Position numbers and translations under genes: made by a program. The notes beneath the pieces were generated by a model. That model made no database searches and was not told the DNA's origin. It saw only the letters and a list, made by a program, of their open reading frames with translations. From a virus: a stretch of DNA of 36,852 bases. The stretch lies in the IMG/VR virus record IMGVR_UViG_3300042303_000322, positions 1 to 36,852 of that record; one strand, written 5' to 3'. Position 1 is the stretch's first letter; each line of letters starts with the position of its first letter. Shown here piece after piece: positions 6,022-12,782 of the stretch.

Positions 6022-6658
6022 TCCCTTTATAGTTTTCTGAGATGTATTGTGAACCATCTGTTGGTACTTCATTCCAAAGTCCTAATGATTCTAAATGCTC
6101 TTTCATTGCATCATCTACCTCCCAATCAAAATCTCTTACTTGTCTGTCTACAGAATCCTCTGCTGCTGCTACTTGTCTATCGGTGATAGGTGATACAGAG
6201 TATAGGAAAGAGCAATTGTAACACATAAGCTCTATATTAGAAAGCTCGTAGTTGACTTTGTTCTTATCTCTAAATTGAAGTATCAAAGGTATCTTATGAT
6301 CTGTTACTCTCTCTTCATGAAAGCCACATCGATTACATTCCTCTTTTAAATAGCCTTCAAAGATTAATCTCTGTTTGATCTTAGCCGGCTCAAAAGAAGC
6401 TACTGATATCTTCCCTTCAATCAATTCTTTAAGAGGTGCTTGCTTACCTTTGTTAGGAAGATATTTAGGAATACCTATGCCTGATTGATTCTTATGAGCC
6501 TCCCATAGAGTTACTCCTTGATCATTAACATACGTTCTAGCATACTTCTTATAGTGTACAAAGCTACATCGAAGAAACCGAGCTGCTCCTCGGTTACTTC
6601 TAGTATTTTGCATTGCTCTTAAGCAATCATCTTTCGATATGAATTTTGGTGGTGGCAT
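6005..6658 (-). CDS. Degenerate HNH-type protein with HTH-like N-terminus
   Basis: 217 aa. The N-terminal part (about 8-45, DDCLRAMQNTRSNRGAARFL) looks like a helix-turn-helix DNA-binding region. Residues about 108-155 carry an HNH/zinc layout: CNRCG, then DHKIPLILQFRDKNKVNYEL, then SNIELMCYNC. In active HNH nucleases the first strand usually has a His pair and the second Cys pair is followed by His (NCH). Here the general-base region reads TDHKIP and the end reads NCSF, so catalytic activity is uncertain and it may be a DNA-binding relative. It adjoins the DksA-like gene with no gap. Confidence 0.65.
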   Translation of the reverse strand: MPPPKFISKDDCLRAMQNTRSNRGAARFLRCSFVHYKKYARTYVNDQGVTLWEAHKNQSGIGIPKYLPNKGKQAPLKELIEGKISVASFEPAKIKQRLIFEGYLKEECNRCGFHEERVTDHKIPLILQFRDKNKVNYELSNIELMCYNCSFLYSVSPITDRQVAAAEDSVDRQVRDFDWEVDDAMKEHLESLGLWNEVPTDGSQYISENYKGNEKED

Positions 6659-7066
6659 CTATTCGTCGTCTTCGTCTTCAAGCTCTACATCTTCAACATC
6701 TTCTAGGTCTTCTAAGTCTTCTTCATCATCTAAGACTTCTAATTCACCTTCTAATGCTTTGTCTGTAGCTTCTGAGATTGCTCTACTGTCGTCAGACATT
6801 TCATCCTCATCAAAGTTTAAGATCTCTAATGGAACATTTCTAACTCCTCTAGAGGTATTCTCCAGCTCTTGAAGTCTTCTAGCTGTATCCTGGTCTAAGA
6901 TATCAAGTTCAGTGACTGTATAGTCTCCTTCCCCAACTACTCTAATACGTCCTACCTTAGGCTTTACATCTGAACATTCTATACAGAAATCGTATCCGTA
7001 ATTGTCCAATCTAAGTTTAGGCATATCATTCCTACACCTTGTACATTTAATTTGTTCTAAGCTCAT
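6659..7066 (-). CDS. DksA/TraR-type zinc finger protein with acidic tail
   Basis: 135 aa. The N-terminus has C-x2-C ... C-x2-C (CTRCRNDMP ... FCIECS) in the arrangement of the DksA/TraR zinc finger, without the DksA coiled-coil N-terminal half. The C-terminal 35 residues are almost all Asp/Glu (ending VEDVELEDEDDE). DksA-type fingers often bind RNA polymerase; an acidic tail could mimic DNA. That role is inference. It is the first gene after the promoter at 7093-7123 and has the GTT-ATG start context. Confidence 0.65.
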   Translation of the reverse strand: MSLEQIKCTRCRNDMPKLRLDNYGYDFCIECSDVKPKVGRIRVVGEGDYTVTELDILDQDTARRLQELENTSRGVRNVPLEILNFDEDEMSDDSRAISEATDKALEGELEVLDDEEDLEDLEDVEDVELEDEDDE

Positions 7067-7092
7067 AACCGTTTTAATTTATTATTTATACC

Positions 7093-7123
7093 TAAATATA
7101 CGAACAATAGTCTTATCTAGCAA
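7093..7123 (-). promoter_or_regulatory. Promoter TTG-N20-TATATTTA (third of subgroup)
   Basis: On the minus strand TTG (7123-7121), 20 nt, TATATTTA (7100-7093). It shares TAGTTGCTAGA and TTCGTATATTTAGGTATA with the 4937 and 5862 promoters, but the spacer middle differs and lacks the inverted repeat. Confidence 0.8.
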
Positions 7124-7135
7124 CTATTTTCTTAT

Positions 7136-7534
7136 TTATTTTAAGCTGGATATAACATTCCATACTTGATCAGGAGTTTCAAAGTCAACAGTAATCATTT
7201 CCTTTCCGTCTGTAATATCAATCTTTCCATCCCAATCTTCAATCTCCGGAACTTTATATAGGTAGTATTGTATTAAAGCAAATTGTTCTTTTGTAAAATG
7301 AACTTTAAATAGATTCTCTATAATCTGTAAGAACTTCTCTTCATACATAGACATATCCATTCCAATCTCTTCCTCCATAAAGTCTCTTCTATCTTCTATC
7401 TCTCTTAAAAGGATTATGCTTTCGATAAAAAGTTTCTTTTCCATTGTATCTCTAGCCATATCTCTTTCTTTTATCCTAATATTACCCTTTAAGTAATTGT
7501 TTAGCGTTTTCCTTAATTCCTTCTTGAGCTCCAT
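7136..7534 (-). CDS. Hypothetical helical protein, 132 aa
   Basis: An all-helical, charged protein (MELKKELRKTLNNYLKGN, then DRRDFMEEEIGMDMSMYEEK) with a beta-like C-terminal end. From this ATG it overlaps the upstream gene by 53 nt, long for this window. An alternative ATG at 7459 (MARDTMEKKLF, 107 aa), preceded by AAAGAGAT, would remove the overlap. I keep the longer form because its N-terminal helix looks natural, with low certainty. No family recognised. Confidence 0.55.
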   Translation of the reverse strand: MELKKELRKTLNNYLKGNIRIKERDMARDTMEKKLFIESIILLREIEDRRDFMEEEIGMDMSMYEEKFLQIIENLFKVHFTKEQFALIQYYLYKVPEIEDWDGKIDITDGKEMITVDFETPDQVWNVISSLK

Positions 7535-7694
7535 ACGTATAGTTTTTTACTTCGAAAATTGTTAGAAAATCATTTGTTGATAATTGTTTTGACAATGAGA
7601 AGAATTTTATTGCTTCTTCTCTACTTGCTGCGTGTAGAACTCCTACTGGTTCTTGTGTAGGGTTATTCTTTGAATAAAAACAAAACTGTGGCAT
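7482..7694 (-). CDS. Hypothetical protein, 70 aa
   Basis: Starts MPQFCFYSKNNPTQEPVGVL and continues HAASREEAIKFFSLSKQLS. The pattern of a strand, a short loop and 'AxSREEAIxFF' is typical of small alpha/beta proteins that phages encode in number, of unknown function. It lies 11 nt after the preceding gene. Confidence 0.55.
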   Translation of the reverse strand: MPQFCFYSKNNPTQEPVGVLHAASREEAIKFFSLSKQLSTNDFLTIFEVKNYTYGAQEGIKENAKQLLKG

Positions 7695-7705
7695 ATCTTT
7701 TTTAT

Positions 7706-8056
7706 TTAGTCGTTACTTGTTTGTGCTGCTTGATTTAGAGCATTGATAATAATCTTATCTAGATATTCGATATAGATAAAGAAGCCTACAATTGTCTTAT
7801 CCTTTAACTCTCTGTCTCTCTCTACTGCTAACCCTAGAGGTGCTAATCCTTGATTTAATTTAGCTCCTAAGTCCATAGCGATATCGTCTTGTTGTTGTTT
7901 AGACATACCTGAGAATGTTGTTGGAAGGAATTGTACTTTAATTCCTTTCTTATTTGGATCTTCATTTACATCTATCTTAAGGACAAATTTATTTCCTTTG
8001 AAGTTTACTTTGGTAACTTCTGATAGCATCTCTTTTATTTCGTTGATTAAGCTCAT
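7706..8056 (-). CDS. Hypothetical phage protein, 116 aa
   Basis: A mixed alpha/beta soluble protein: MSLINEIKEMLSEVTKVNFK, a strand pair around KFVLKIDVNEDPNKKGIKVQF, and a C-terminal IYIEYLDKIIINALNQAAQ. No catalytic motif is visible. It directly follows the glycosyltransferase run in the same direction and is probably read through from it, as I see no terminator or promoter in the 27-nt gap. Confidence 0.55.
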   Translation of the reverse strand: MSLINEIKEMLSEVTKVNFKGNKFVLKIDVNEDPNKKGIKVQFLPTTFSGMSKQQQDDIAMDLGAKLNQGLAPLGLAVERDRELKDKTIVGFFIYIEYLDKIIINALNQAAQTSND

Positions 8057-8083
8057 ATGTTTTTGTTATAAATAGTTTATTTT

Positions 8084-9361
8084 CTAGTATACCTTATATA
8101 GATGTTCTGGTTTTATATCAGGATTGTTTACTTTAAGTTTAGTCTCTATAATATTCTCTTTGTTCTTTATTGAGAAAGTAAATCCTTCGAATTCATAATC
8201 ACCTGGTTCTGCTTCGTGTATTATGTGTTGTAACTTACTTAGTACATTATTAAATGTATTTTGGTTAATACTACTAAGGTTAAATGAAACTACCACATCT
8301 CCTTCTGGTTCTCCTATACAAACTCTATCCTCTAATCTCTCTATGTTGCACATGTACTTGTACTCCTCCCACTGTTCTTGAGAGTACTTGTAAAGTATAT
8401 TAGCATATAGATGTTCATTCTCATTTATAAACTCGTTATATAGTTTTTTAGAAGTTATGTAGTTTTTTATAAAAAACATCTCAACGTTTTTAAATAACTC
8501 TAAGTTACCTATATCTATATCTATATTAATTTCTGAGACTATATTATAGTAGTACGGTGTTGGATGTCCATGGCTAAATTCTCCCCACTTTCTAAATATT
8601 CTAGTAAGTTCTACCTTATCTGCTCTTGCTTGGAGTTGTAACTTTTCCTGTGCCTTTGTATTACTTGGCTCATGCCAGCCCGGTCCTCTACTAGAAGTAC
8701 AAGTAAAATGGTATACCAGTGCTTCCCATGTTTGAACAATCTCTACTCCTGAAAGTATAAACCTATTTAAAATATCAGAGTCATCTCTTGACCGTCTAAA
8801 GGTGTTGTCTTGCCCTCCTATAGTGTTCCAAATCTCTCTATATAAAGTAAATGGTGCAAAATAGTAACTTGTTGTTTTATCTTCTCTACATATGTCACAG
8901 TAGTTTAAAAACCCCTCATAATCAAACTCAGAGGGAGTTAGTCCAAAGTTCACAGTATGCTTCTCAGGACCTGGTCCATGTAGTGGTGGTTCAATTCTAG
9001 TGCTAGATAGTATCGTATTAGGTTTAATATGCTTTAAGAGATACTCATCATAGTTTCTAGAAACAACCATATCAGACTGTAGGTAAGAAACTATTTCATG
9101 AGAAGCAAATTTAAACATTTCATTTATATTCCTAATAGGGCCATAACATACTGGGAGTATGTTTTTAAGTATTTTTAGATTCTTAAACTCTAACTTTTGA
9201 GTAGTCAGCCATTCGAAGGTTTTTTGATTATCAGAATCAACAAACACAATTACCTCGTGGTGGTCGTACTTAAGATTTTCTTTTAACGACTTCATTAGTA
9301 GTTTTAAATAAGGTAGTTCATCTACTGCTGTATTGATGCAAAAACTAATTGAATTTTCCAT
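8084..9361 (-). CDS. Family 2 glycosyltransferase with long C-terminal extension
   Basis: 425 aa. The N-terminal GT-A fold spans about 1-240: FCINTAVDELPYLKLLMKSL, HHEVIVFVDSDNQKTFEWL, then the acceptor/metal region IVSYLQSDMVVSRNYDEYLL, where the usual DxD reads QSDM. It continues with FAPFTLYREIWNTIGGQDN and a RRSRDDSDILNR loop matching the ED/D-x-D catalytic-base region of GT2 enzymes. The C-terminal 180 residues are helical then beta and unrecognised. It is the last enzyme of the sugar island, probably adding a sugar to a glycan. Donor and acceptor are not predictable. The single Asp in place of DxD is unusual but seen in GT2 relatives. Confidence 0.75.
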   Translation of the reverse strand: MENSISFCINTAVDELPYLKLLMKSLKENLKYDHHEVIVFVDSDNQKTFEWLTTQKLEFKNLKILKNILPVCYGPIRNINEMFKFASHEIVSYLQSDMVVSRNYDEYLLKHIKPNTILSSTRIEPPLHGPGPEKHTVNFGLTPSEFDYEGFLNYCDICREDKTTSYYFAPFTLYREIWNTIGGQDNTFRRSRDDSDILNRFILSGVEIVQTWEALVYHFTCTSSRGPGWHEPSNTKAQEKLQLQARADKVELTRIFRKWGEFSHGHPTPYYYNIVSEINIDIDIGNLELFKNVEMFFIKNYITSKKLYNEFINENEHLYANILYKYSQEQWEEYKYMCNIERLEDRVCIGEPEGDVVVSFNLSSINQNTFNNVLSKLQHIIHEAEPGDYEFEGFTFSIKNKENIIETKLKVNNPDIKPEHLYKVY

Positions 9362-9379
9362 TGTATGTATATATGTAAC

Positions 9380-10021
9380 CTATTGTGTTATGTAAATTCT
9401 ATCTGCTTGGTACGATTCTACATGTTTGTATCCTAATTCAACTAAAAGAGTTTCAACACTATCTGACGTAGCTTCATACCTATTTAACCAGTTTTCACAG
9501 AACTCTATACATAGTACAGGTTTATATTTCTTAATAGTCTCTACTGCACCCAGTAGTGCATTGAGTTCATACCCTTCTATGTCTAGTTGAATTAAGTCAC
9601 ATGCCTGTAGGTTTAATTTGTCGATAACAATAGTAGGAGTAAACCCTACTCCACTAACATGTACTCCCCCTATGTCTATTCCCTCTCCTATACCTCTTTG
9701 TAGATGTTGTACAGCTACTGGTGTACTTTCTTTTCCTAAGCAACATTGCATCTTAATAACACTTGGTGCTGTAACATTCTGATTCAAGCAATAAAAGTTT
9801 ATTGGATCTGGTTCAAATGTATAGATGTTGTTAAAGTAGGGAACAAAGGTACTTAGAATGAATCCACAATTACCACCTGCTTGTATCATTACATCATTCT
9901 TCACTACATAGGGAAGTATGTATTGAGCTAGTTCCTTTTGTTTTATTTGACCTTGCCAACTTCTCTCATCCTTCTTAGGCCAAATCCAGCCTCCTTCTTT
10001 TACTACAACTTCGTTTTTCAT
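9380..10021 (-). CDS. FkbM-family SAM-dependent methyltransferase
   Basis: 213 aa. SAM-binding motif I is VMIQAGGNCGFILSTFV (about 44-60), a variant of DxGAxxG. Motif II is YTFEPDPINFYCLNQN, and the FkbM-specific DLIQLDIEGYELNALLGA follows at about 143-160, then CIEF. FkbM enzymes O-methylate sugars or polyketides, so here it most likely caps a sugar hydroxyl in the glycan made by neighbouring genes. It overlaps the upstream SDR gene by 4 nt. Confidence 0.85.
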   Translation of the reverse strand: MKNEVVVKEGGWIWPKKDERSWQGQIKQKELAQYILPYVVKNDVMIQAGGNCGFILSTFVPYFNNIYTFEPDPINFYCLNQNVTAPSVIKMQCCLGKESTPVAVQHLQRGIGEGIDIGGVHVSGVGFTPTIVIDKLNLQACDLIQLDIEGYELNALLGAVETIKKYKPVLCIEFCENWLNRYEATSDSVETLLVELGYKHVESYQADRIYITQ

Positions 10022-10929
10022 TTTCTTACTTTATAATATGTTATTGTTTTAACTAATCCTTCATTTAAAGATATCTGAGTTGGAATATTTGCAACAGCAT
10101 CAATCTTTCGTCTGTCCCCACATACATAAGAGTATGTAGAGGTTCTTTTTAGATTAGCACTAAATTCAATAGTACTACTACTCTCAATTTGTTTATGAAC
10201 TTGCTCAACTATATCTCTTATCTTGTATTGTTTTCCTGAGCATATGTTGTACACTCCTGTATGTTTTGTTAATATAAGAAAATAAATTGAATTAACAAAA
10301 TCATCTATATAAATATAATCTACAGTAGAAGTACACTCATCAAGTATTACTGCTTCATTCCTTAAGAACTTCTTAATTATACTAGGAAGAAGTCTTGTGC
10401 TTACATCTCCTGGTCCGTAAACGTAGCAGGGCCTTATCCATACCCATTCTATACTGTGTTGGTTGCATATCATTTCACTATACTTCTTAAAAGTATACTT
10501 TGATAGTCCATATAGGTTTGTAGGAACTTCTTGGACTGTTTCACTTACTGGATTGAACATCTCTCCATACTCTGCAAAACTTCCAAAACCTACAAACTTA
10601 GGCTTCTTCTTGAGCTTACTTAGTAGTTGTAGTAGAGAGATACTTGGATCTACATTTTCATAAAACTGATCCATACTATTAGTATCTGCGTAACTATTTC
10701 CTCCACTCCATCCACAATGTATTACTATGTCTGGTGAAAATGTCTCTATTTTCTTCTTAAACATAGGTAGTGAATTAGTACTACTGTAGTCAAATAAAAC
10801 TTGAGGAAGTATGTCCTCTATGTTATTTGTATTGTTTGAAAATAAGTAGACACTATGTCCTTCCTTTAACAGCTTTCTAACAATATTAGATCCTAAGAAT
10901 CCATTCCCTCCTGTAATTAATATGTTCAT
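10018..10929 (-). CDS. NAD(P)-dependent SDR epimerase/reductase of NDP-sugars
   Basis: 303 aa extended SDR. The N-terminal Rossmann motif is TGGNGFLGSNIV (TGxxGxxG); the catalytic site has a serine in GFGSFAEYG and the Y-x3-K pair in NLYGLSKYTFKKYS (about 140-150); then WIRPCYVYGPGD, and a substrate-domain YIYIDDFVNSI. This layout fits reductases finishing dideoxy- or branched sugars (abequose synthase RfbJ, or YerF in yersiniose synthesis). Beside a YerE-like ThDP enzyme and an RfbH-type dehydrase, it is the best candidate for the last reduction step. The exact substrate is inferred. Confidence 0.8.
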   Translation of the reverse strand: MNILITGGNGFLGSNIVRKLLKEGHSVYLFSNNTNNIEDILPQVLFDYSSTNSLPMFKKKIETFSPDIVIHCGWSGGNSYADTNSMDQFYENVDPSISLLQLLSKLKKKPKFVGFGSFAEYGEMFNPVSETVQEVPTNLYGLSKYTFKKYSEMICNQHSIEWVWIRPCYVYGPGDVSTRLLPSIIKKFLRNEAVILDECTSTVDYIYIDDFVNSIYFLILTKHTGVYNICSGKQYKIRDIVEQVHKQIESSSTIEFSANLKRTSTYSYVCGDRRKIDAVANIPTQISLNEGLVKTITYYKVRK

Positions 10930-11928
10930 CTATCTCTTCTTTAGCTTCTGTGCTACCTCTAAGATAAGATCTTCTTGCCCGGCTACCAACTTTCTATTAC
11001 CTAATTCAAAGATAAGAGATGAATATTCTATTCCATACAACTTAGAAGCACTTACGATAGGCTTTTCAAATCCTGAGAATAGTTTCTTAAGTCCGGTTAG
11101 TATGTTAATTGGAGTTGTGATAGGAGCTGATGGAACTAAGTAGTTCATTACATTATCAGCTTCTTTGATCGTCTCCTGGAAGTTTATTCCTACTTGAAAG
11201 CCTGTTTGCTCTAATACTGGTATAAGTATTTCTAGTGGTGCATTTCCTGCTCCGGCTCCAAATCCTCTAATACATCCGTCAATATAGTCTGCTCCAAATT
11301 CTACTGCTGTTAGGGAATTGGCTACTGCACATCCTAAGTTGTTATGAGCATGAAATCCTACTGCAATATTTAGATTGCTTGTCAGTAGGGCAATTCTCTG
11401 CTGTACATCAAATGGTAGATATGTTCCTGTAGAGTCCATTATAATAATAGCCTTAGCTCCATACCCTTCCATTATTTTAGCTTGCTCTAATAATTCTAGA
11501 GGAGTAATTAAAGCACTCATCATCAATACTCCGAACACTTCTACATTTGCTTTTGCTAGTGCTTCAATATGAGATTTAGATAGTGTTGCTTCTGTACAAT
11601 GTGTTGCCACTCTCACTACATCTACTCCTAGATCAATTGCTCTCCTAGTATGTTCTAGTGTTGCTAGTCCTGGTATCATATGAATTCCTAGTTTAGAATT
11701 CTTTAGATTCTTTCTAGCAGTTGTTAGCATCTCTTCATCTGTATTAACAGACTTACCTACAAGTAAAGAGGATGCTGCTAATCCATTTCCGTGACCTACC
11801 TCTACAATTGGTACGCCAGCTCTATCAGCAAATTGACAATACCTTGCTATACTATCTAAACTTATAGTATGCTTAACACTATGATTTCCATCTCTAAGAC
11901 TTGAATCTGTTATGATTACTTTTCTCAT
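10930..11928 (-). CDS. 4-hydroxy-2-oxovalerate aldolase (DmpG/MhpE-like)
   Basis: 332 aa, full length for the family. The N-terminal metal/catalytic motif is DSSLRDGNHSVKHTIS (Arg12, Asp13 and a following His). Then GHGNGLAASSLLVG, VATHCTEA, MDSTGTYLP and the metal-binding GFHAHNNLGCAVANS near residue 200. The family cleaves 4-hydroxy-2-oxovalerate to pyruvate and acetaldehyde, or runs in reverse, normally complexed with acetaldehyde dehydrogenase. That partner is encoded immediately upstream with a 4-nt overlap, as in meta-cleavage operons. Here the pair lies among NDP-sugar genes, so its substrate may be a sugar-linked compound rather than a catabolite. Confidence 0.9.
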   Translation of the reverse strand: MRKVIITDSSLRDGNHSVKHTISLDSIARYCQFADRAGVPIVEVGHGNGLAASSLLVGKSVNTDEEMLTTARKNLKNSKLGIHMIPGLATLEHTRRAIDLGVDVVRVATHCTEATLSKSHIEALAKANVEVFGVLMMSALITPLELLEQAKIMEGYGAKAIIIMDSTGTYLPFDVQQRIALLTSNLNIAVGFHAHNNLGCAVANSLTAVEFGADYIDGCIRGFGAGAGNAPLEILIPVLEQTGFQVGINFQETIKEADNVMNYLVPSAPITTPINILTGLKKLFSGFEKPIVSASKLYGIEYSSLIFELGNRKLVAGQEDLILEVAQKLKKR

Positions 11929-12782
11929 TTTACCAATCTTTCTGTTACTTTAATTGCTGCACAGTTAATAATATCCAGGTTACCAGCATAGGCTGGAAGA
12001 TAGTCTCCTGTACCTCTTACTTTAATACTCATTACAACTACACCATTATCGTTCATAGTTGGAGGAAGCACCATTTCGTAATATGGAATGTATGTTCTTA
12101 ACTCTTCAATTTTTTCTAAGACCTTCTCTGTTAGATTTTCAAAATTAACTTTCTTTGCTTTGATAAAGATAGTTGTCTGCATATCAACACAGGGTTCAGC
12201 AGGGTTAAGGTTTAGTATTACTTTGTTATTTGAACAACCAGTAAACTTTGTTATAGCTTTCTGAGTTGTTTGAATGTAATTGTCTACGTTTATTCTTGTA
12301 GCCATTCCTGCACTCTTAGATGCAATCTGTGATACTACTTCGATGTATTCTAATCCTATGCACTCTTTTGATAGTAAATGAAGCATAGGCATTGAAGCTT
12401 GTCCTCCGCAAGTAATCATATTTACATTATCATCTGTCAATATAATCTCAGAGTTAACATCTGGTACGCACATATCTCCTACCTTGGCTGGTGTTAGGTC
12501 AATTACTTTTATTTCCTGGTCTTTAAATATCTTAGCATGTTCAATAGCATCTGCTGCTGAGGTACAATCGTAAACTACATCACAACACTTTGGATTGTCA
12601 ATAAAGTATTGAATACCTTGATCTGATATCAGTACATTGTATTTCTTAGCTGTTAGCATTCCATCTGAATCTAATCTACGACCTACGAATGCTACTACAT
12701 CCATGAAGTCTGTCTTTAAGGCTTTGAGTAATAAATCTGTTCCGATATTACCTGTACCAATAATTGCTACTTTTATTTTCAT
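11925..12782 (-). CDS. Acylating acetaldehyde dehydrogenase (DmpF/MhpF-like)
   Basis: 285 aa. NAD-binding motif GTGNIGTDLL (9-18), YDCTSAADAIEHA, then DLTPAKVGDMCVPDVN, and the catalytic cysteine Cys125 in NMITCGGQASMP. The C-terminal dimer part includes PPTMNDNGVVVMSIKVRGTGDYLPAYAGNLD as two shorter family blocks. The family turns acetaldehyde, channelled from the aldolase, into acetyl-CoA with NAD and CoA. It overlaps both neighbours by 4 nt (ThDP enzyme upstream, aldolase downstream), showing a coupled three-gene unit for handling two- and three-carbon units. Confidence 0.9.
   Translation of the reverse strand: MKIKVAIIGTGNIGTDLLLKALKTDFMDVVAFVGRRLDSDGMLTAKKYNVLISDQGIQYFIDNPKCCDVVYDCTSAADAIEHAKIFKDQEIKVIDLTPAKVGDMCVPDVNSEIILTDDNVNMITCGGQASMPMLHLLSKECIGLEYIEVVSQIASKSAGMATRINVDNYIQTTQKAITKFTGCSNNKVILNLNPAEPCVDMQTTIFIKAKKVNFENLTEKVLEKIEELRTYIPYYEMVLPPTMNDNGVVVMSIKVRGTGDYLPAYAGNLDIINCAAIKVTERLVK

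Noticed and set aside
6639-6872. Plus-strand frame with a run of serines
   Set aside because: It is the complement of the Asp/Glu tail of the DksA-like gene (GAC/GAA codons read as serine-rich on the other strand).
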